Below are positions 5,437 through 9,755 of a stretch of 9,755 nucleotides of DNA, one piece after another. Under the pieces are notes generated by a model, which ran no database searches, was not told the DNA's origin, and worked only from the letters and a program-made list of their open reading frames with translations. This DNA comes from Alphaproteobacteria bacterium (GTDB lineage: Bacteria; Pseudomonadota; Alphaproteobacteria; RS24), in contig JAAOIL010000072.1 of assembly GCA_015163825.1 (NCBI GenBank), forward strand, positions 1-9,755, given 5' to 3'. Within the stretch, counting starts at the first letter, position 1; every line of letters begins with the position of its first letter. A program made the translations under genes and the position numbers.

Positions 5437-8400
5437 TGGAGCGGTTTATTCACTTTGCGATAGAGCGCAATCGGGCAGTTTTTGCGATATTGATAGCCTT
5501 ATTGATAGGCGGCATTACTTCTTATATTACGCTACCGCGCGAGGCGGACCCTGACATACCGATACCGATTATTTATGCGGGTGTTGTTTTGCCGGGCATT
5601 TCCCCTGCGGATTCGGAGCGTCTATTGGTAAAACCGATGGAGCTAGAATTGCAAGGCCTAACAGGTATCAAAGAAATGCGGTCTATTGCGGGGCAAAATT
5701 ATGGTTCCGTGATATTAGAATTTGATGTTTCTTTTGACAAAGCCCAAGCCCTCACCGATGTGCGCGAAAAAATAGATAAAGTGCGTAGCGAGTTCCCTGA
5801 AGATGCAGAAGAGCCCGATGTCAAAGAGTTCAATACGAGTTTATTTCCCATCATTATGGTCAATCTCACCAGCGAGGGGTCAGAGCGGGAGCTTTATGCC
5901 CATGCGCGTTCCCTAAAGGATGCGCTATCCACAATGCCGCAAGTGCTAGAGGCAAATCTGGTCGGGCACAGAGAAGAAGTGCTAGAGATTATCATAGACC
6001 CGCGCGCTATGGAGAATTACAACATCACGGCGCAAGAATTGTCGCAAGTGTTATCGCTTAATAATCGGCTTGTGCCGGCTGGTAATATAGATAGTGGCAC
6101 GGGGCGATTTTCTATATCAGTGCCGGGTCTGGTGGAGACGCAAGACGATCTTTCCAATATCATTTTGAAGAAAAAGGGTGATAGCCTTGTGCGCTTGTCG
6201 GACATTGCCGATATTCGCCGCTCCTTCAAAGACCCTGATACATTAGCGCGATTTAATGGCAAGCCGACCATTGCGATTGAGGTTATCAAGCGGCTTGGCG
6301 CAAATGTGATAGAGACCACGCGTGCCGTGCGCACGGTCACCGCCAATTTCACCGAGAACTGGAGCGATAGCATAGAGGTGCATATTTCCTCCGATATTTC
6401 TCGCTTTATATTTGAGATGATAGGGGCGTTAGAGATTTCTATCACCAATGCGATATTGTTGGTTATCATGTTGGTTATTGCCGCTTTGGGATTACGCTCG
6501 GCATTATTGGTTGGGTTTTCAATCCCGACTTCTTTCTTTATTGGCTTTTTAGTCATCAGCCTTTTGGGGCTGACACTCAACCAGATGATTATGTTCGGGC
6601 TGGTGTTATCAGTGGGGATATTGGTTGATGGGGCGATTGTTATCATTGAATATGCCGACCGCAAAATGGCAGAGGGGTTATCGCGTAAAGATGCCTATGC
6701 CAAAGCCGCAGGGCGTATGTTCTTGCCTGTTTTGTCTTCCACTGCCACCACGCTTGCGGCTTTTGCGCCGATGCTTTTATGGCCAGGTGTTAGCGGTAAG
6801 TTTATGTCGTTCTTGCCGATTACCGTTATTATTGTGTTGTCGGCATCATTGCTGACGGCAATGGTATTTCTGCCGCTATGTGGTGGTCTGATTGGTAAGT
6901 CGGAACAGCAGGGCGACCCCCTACTCTCTAGCCTCGCTGCCGATAGCGTGCTTGATGTTAATAAGACACCGGGCATGACTGGTTATTATTTACGCTTCTT
7001 GCGTAATGCGATTGCGCATCCTTTTATCACTATTGGGACGGCGGTGGCGATATTATGGGTGGTGATTTCCCTTTACGGACAATATGGGCGAGGCGTAGAA
7101 TTCTTTACCCCCGTAGAACCCGACCAAGCGAATGTTTATGTCAAAGCGCGCGGCAATCTTTCTATCAGCGAAGCCGACCGCTTAACCCGCCAAGTAGAAC
7201 AGATTGTCTTAGACACACCCGGCATTGAAGCGGCATTTACCCGCACAGGACCAAGCCTTGCGGGTGGCAGTAACGTTGGCAATCGTGGTAGTGGCAACCT
7301 ACCGCCAGATTTAGTGGGGCAAATCACCATAGAGTTTTCCGACTTTAGAGGTCGCCCCCCCGCGTCAGAGATTATCCGTAACATCATTGCGGAGGCGAAG
7401 CATATATCAGGCATAGCGGTAGAGATTGTCGCCAGAGAAAATGGTCCCCCCACAGGCAAAGGCATAGAGATAGAAGTTGCGGGGCAAGACCTTGATGATA
7501 TTTATGAGGTTGTTTCCAACATCCGCGCGTGGATGGATTCGCGCCCTGATTTATTGACGGATATGGAAGACTCGCGCTCCCTACCTGGCATAGAGTGGAA
7601 TCTCAGTGTTGATAGGGAAGCGGCGGGTCGTTTTAATACGGATATTACGATGATAGGCAGTATGGTGCAGTTTGTGACGAGTGGCTTATTGGTCGGGCAT
7701 TACCGCCCTGATGATTCCGATGATGAAATAGAGATAAGGGCGCGCTTCCCTGCGGAATGGCGGTCGTTTGACCAGTTAGATAGGCTACGCATATCAACAC
7801 CGCAAGGCACTGCTGTGCCGATTACCAATTTCGTCACGCGCACAGCGAAGGTGGAGGTTGATTCCATTGCTCGTGTTGATGGGGCGCGTGTCATAGAGGT
7901 TAAGTCCAACACCGTTATAGACCCTGTCACCAATCTTGAAATCATAGCGGCAGTGGCGGAGCAAGAATTCACAACATGGTTTGCCACACAGGAAGTGCCC
8001 AATGGGGTGCGGGTGCGTTTGCGTGGTGCGAATGAGGAAGCGGCAAATGCAACAGCCTTTTTAGGCAAAGCGATGATGGCGTCTCTCGCTCTTATGTTTA
8101 TTATTTTGCTGATGCAGTTTAACAGCCTCTATGCAACATTTTTGACTTTATCAACGGTTATCTTATCCACGATAGGTGTGTTGCTGGGCATGGTGATTAC
8201 AGGGCAGACTTTCAGCGTTATAATGACAGGCACAGGGGTTGTGGCATTGGCGGGGATTGTCGTTAATAATTCTATCGTCTTGATTGATACCTATCAACGC
8301 CTGATATTGACAGAGAAAGATAGAGTCATCGCCATATTAAAAACGGCGGGGCAAAGATTACGCCCGATTTTGCTGACCACTATCACAACAATGATTGGTC

Positions 8401-8696
8401 TGTTCCCAATGGCGGTACAAACCTCTGTTGATGTATTCAATCGCACTATTCAAGTGGGCGAGCCTAACTCGGCATGGTGGGTGCAATTGGCAACGGCTAT
8501 TATTTTCGGGCTTGGCTTTTCTACAATGCTAACTTTGATATTAGTGCCAGTTATGTTGGCACTGCCTTATCACTTGCGCGGTATTTCGCGCCTTGACTAT
8601 ATTATGAATGTTGGCGAACGCATAGGCGGGTCTATTACATCGCTCACAAGCGGTGTGCGTGAACGTATTAAAAATCAAACTGCCATGCGCCGATAA
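5436..8696 (+). CDS. RND efflux permease, AcrB/HAE1-like subfamily
   Basis: This inner-membrane pump of 1086 residues has the RND two-fold plan. TM1 is at about 13-31, a large periplasmic loop at 32-335, TM2-TM6 at about 336-482, TM7 at 530-547, a second loop at 548-876 and TM8-TM12 at 877-1045. In TM4 the motif is GILVDGAIVIIEYADRK, so Asp398 matches AcrB Asp407 while Gly399 replaces Asp408. In TM10, VVNNSIVLID puts Asn944 where AcrB has Lys940. Arg974 and Thr981 match AcrB Arg971 and Thr978. Proton coupling is therefore likely retained through one Asp. The second-loop start FFTPVEPDQANVYV is typical of drug/lipophile pumps rather than CzcA-type metal pumps. The gene starts inside TAATG of the adaptor stop and its 3' end overlaps pssA on the other strand by 22 bp. 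The substrate is unknown. Confidence 0.94.
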   Translation: MERFIHFAIERNRAVFAILIALLIGGITSYITLPREADPDIPIPIIYAGVVLPGISPADSERLLVKPMELELQGLTGIKEMRSIAGQNYGSVILEFDVSFDKAQALTDVREKIDKVRSEFPEDAEEPDVKEFNTSLFPIIMVNLTSEGSERELYAHARSLKDALSTMPQVLEANLVGHREEVLEIIIDPRAMENYNITAQELSQVLSLNNRLVPAGNIDSGTGRFSISVPGLVETQDDLSNIILKKKGDSLVRLSDIADIRRSFKDPDTLARFNGKPTIAIEVIKRLGANVIETTRAVRTVTANFTENWSDSIEVHISSDISRFIFEMIGALEISITNAILLVIMLVIAALGLRSALLVGFSIPTSFFIGFLVISLLGLTLNQMIMFGLVLSVGILVDGAIVIIEYADRKMAEGLSRKDAYAKAAGRMFLPVLSSTATTLAAFAPMLLWPGVSGKFMSFLPITVIIVLSASLLTAMVFLPLCGGLIGKSEQQGDPLLSSLAADSVLDVNKTPGMTGYYLRFLRNAIAHPFITIGTAVAILWVVISLYGQYGRGVEFFTPVEPDQANVYVKARGNLSISEADRLTRQVEQIVLDTPGIEAAFTRTGPSLAGGSNVGNRGSGNLPPDLVGQITIEFSDFRGRPPASEIIRNIIAEAKHISGIAVEIVARENGPPTGKGIEIEVAGQDLDDIYEVVSNIRAWMDSRPDLLTDMEDSRSLPGIEWNLSVDREAAGRFNTDITMIGSMVQFVTSGLLVGHYRPDDSDDEIEIRARFPAEWRSFDQLDRLRISTPQGTAVPITNFVTRTAKVEVDSIARVDGARVIEVKSNTVIDPVTNLEIIAAVAEQEFTTWFATQEVPNGVRVRLRGANEEAANATAFLGKAMMASLALMFIILLMQFNSLYATFLTLSTVILSTIGVLLGMVITGQTFSVIMTGTGVVALAGIVVNNSIVLIDTYQRLILTEKDRVIAILKTAGQRLRPILLTTITTMIGLFPMAVQTSVDVFNRTIQVGEPNSAWWVQLATAIIFGLGFSTMLTLILVPVMLALPYHLRGISRLDYIMNVGERIGGSITSLTSGVRERIKNQTAMRR

Positions 8697-9436
8697 ATAA
8701 CTACGCTTATCGGTAGCGAGACCCAATAGGCAATGCCGATAATATTCAATGTCTCCCAAGGGGAGGTCAGCAAAGCCCCGACCAACATAAAAGTTGCCAG
8801 CATAATCAGCACGGGCGAAGCAAAAGGCATAATATGCGGCACAATCCTAAAGGATAATGTTGGCAAGGGGCTTATCATCAGCCCCGCCATAACCACGATA
8901 TTAATCAGCAAGAAAAAAGGTGTGTCGCGCATATCTATCCACTCAGCATTATAAAAAGCCACTGGCAATAATATCAAACCCGCCGCCGCAGGCGATGGCA
9001 CACCACTAAAAAATCTGCTTTTCCATGCGGGGCGGCTGTCATCTTCAATGGCGATATTATAGCGCGCCAAGCGCAACGCACAACAAGCCACATAGAGCAA
9101 CACCACCAACCATGCAAAGCGTCCGCTCGTTTGCAACGCCCAGAAATAAAGATAAAAAACAGGGGCAACGCCAAAATTGACAAAATCTGCCAGTGAATCT
9201 AACTGAGCGCCTATCTGCGATTCTGCTTGTAAAAGTCGTGCCACACGCCCATCAAAGGCATCTAAAATAGCCGAGACGACAATACATATCGCCGCTAAAT
9301 CAAAATTACCCTGCAAGCCAAATCTGATAGACGATAAGCCCAAACATAATGCCGCCAGTGTAATCATATTCGGCACAAGTTCGCGCACCACAACACGGCG
9401 ACGAAATAGACTTTTATCTTGTGCGTCTTGTGTCAT
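8675..9436 (-). CDS. pssA: CDP-diacylglycerol--serine O-phosphatidyltransferase (phosphatidylserine synthase)
   Basis: This membrane enzyme makes phosphatidylserine from CDP-diacylglycerol and L-serine. The CDP-alcohol phosphatidyltransferase signature is complete at residues 59-84: Asp59, Asp62-Gly63, Ala66-Arg67, Gly76, Asp80 and Asp84, in LDAFDGRVAR...GAQLDSLADF. RLARYN (122-127) and the FSGVPSPAAA stretch (143-152) are typical of the type II (Bacillus-like) PssA family. Hydrophobic segments run across the 253 residues, giving about eight membrane helices. The ATG lies five bases after the psd stop with only a weak ribosome site, so translation is likely coupled to psd. The product feeds Psd, the neighbour, to give phosphatidylethanolamine. 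The last 22 bp overlap the end of the RND gene on the opposite strand. Confidence 0.95.
   Translation of the reverse strand: MTQDAQDKSLFRRRVVVRELVPNMITLAALCLGLSSIRFGLQGNFDLAAICIVVSAILDAFDGRVARLLQAESQIGAQLDSLADFVNFGVAPVFYLYFWALQTSGRFAWLVVLLYVACCALRLARYNIAIEDDSRPAWKSRFFSGVPSPAAAGLILLPVAFYNAEWIDMRDTPFFLLINIVVMAGLMISPLPTLSFRIVPHIMPFASPVLIMLATFMLVGALLTSPWETLNIIGIAYWVSLPISVVIYRRMAV
8690..8713. repeat. 7-bp inverted repeat across the RND stop codon
   Basis: CCGATAA (8690-8696, including the RND stop) and TTATCGG (8707-8713) form a perfect 7-bp stem with a 10-base loop, plus one G-U pair outside. No T-run follows on the plus strand, so it is not a standard intrinsic terminator. It could shape the mRNA 3' end in a convergent junction that has no intergenic space, or be chance. 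Confidence 0.35.
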
Positions 9437-9441
9437 TATTC

Positions 9442-9755
9442 TTAATCTGTATTGAACTCACGCGCACTCACATCTGCGCTCAAATCAGCAATGATGGTTT
9501 CACCGGCAATCGCCGATTGCCCAACGCCCACTAAGGCTTGTGTGCCTTGCGGTAAATATATATCACAGCGACTGCCAAAACGGATAAGCCCAAACCGCTC
9601 GCCTGTCTTAAAACTCTGCCCCTCTTCTGCCCAGCACACAATGCGCCTTGCCACCAAGCCGGCTATTTGCACCACGACAATCTGTGTCGCATTGGCTGTC
9701 TCCAATAACAGGGTTTGGCGTTCATTGGCTTGCGAGGCTTTATCTAGGTCGGCAC
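9442..9755 (-). CDS. psd: Phosphatidylserine decarboxylase proenzyme, C-terminal part (partial, runs off right edge)
   Basis: The visible 103 residues are the end of a short-form, pyruvoyl-dependent phosphatidylserine decarboxylase. The reading frame is open to the right edge (ADLDKASQANERQTLLLETA...), so the true start is outside the window and the TTG at 9705 is only an internal Leu codon. QIAGLVARRIVCW precedes the processing site RFGSR: cleavage between Gly and Ser (codon at 9571-9573) should convert that Ser to the pyruvoyl group and leave an alpha chain of 43 residues. The later GVGQSAIAGETIIA stretch is also typical. It acts at the inner membrane, turning phosphatidylserine from PssA into phosphatidylethanolamine. 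psd and pssA are adjacent with a five-base gap. The short alphaproteobacterial/Gram-positive-like form fits better than the longer E. coli form with LGST. Confidence 0.94.
   Translation of the reverse strand, partial: ADLDKASQANERQTLLLETANATQIVVVQIAGLVARRIVCWAEEGQSFKTGERFGLIRFGSRCDIYLPQGTQALVGVGQSAIAGETIIADLSADVSAREFNTD

Noticed and set aside
6017..6664. Open frame of 215 codons on the minus strand inside the RND gene
   Set aside because: It lies wholly antisense to the well-supported pump, and its low-complexity Ser/Ile/Thr-rich product matches no family I recognise; it is a shadow of the coding frame.

Overview
The window looks like ordinary chromosome of a Gram-negative proteobacterium, most likely an alphaproteobacterium of low to moderate GC. 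Reasons: a short-form phosphatidylserine decarboxylase followed directly by pssA, an inner-membrane/periplasmic RND efflux pair, a periplasmic gamma-glutamyltransferase and TrhO. ATA isoleucine codons are frequent in the efflux genes, which is unusual for most high-GC alphaproteobacteria. The lineage is an inference from gene families, not a measured placement.

Layout. Positions 1-2979, minus strand: ggt (gamma-glutamyltransferase), trhO (tRNA U34 hydroxylase) and the start of a glutathione S-transferase-like gene that runs off the left edge. They are tightly packed (14-bp gap, then an ATGA overlap) and have a plausible promoter at 2986-3014. Positions 3031-4058, minus strand: a two-gene module, 'mobile mystery protein A' (Xre-type HTH) and 'mobile mystery protein B' (Fic domain), joined by a TAATG stop/start overlap. 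Positions 4059-4275: an AT-rich divergent control region with a strong mmpA promoter, a perfect 16-bp palindrome and two copies of an 11-bp inverted repeat. Positions 4276-8696, plus strand: a membrane-fusion protein and an RND permease, again joined by TAATG. Positions 8675-9755, minus strand: pssA and the 3' part of psd, two consecutive steps of phosphatidylethanolamine synthesis. The pssA 3' end overlaps the RND gene 3' end by 22 bp.

How the genes work together. psd/pssA make phosphatidylethanolamine from CDP-diacylglycerol and serine. The RND pair would form a drug or lipid efflux pump but needs an outer-membrane channel encoded elsewhere. ggt and the gst-like gene both concern glutathione, while trhO modifies tRNA. 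The mmpA/mmpB pair is the accessory element and the best place to look for something new. It resembles a toxin-antitoxin or regulator-AMPylator module, its Fic motif has Asn where Asp/Glu is usual, and its probable operator lies between it and the efflux operon. No RNA gene, insertion sequence, integrase or CRISPR array was seen.
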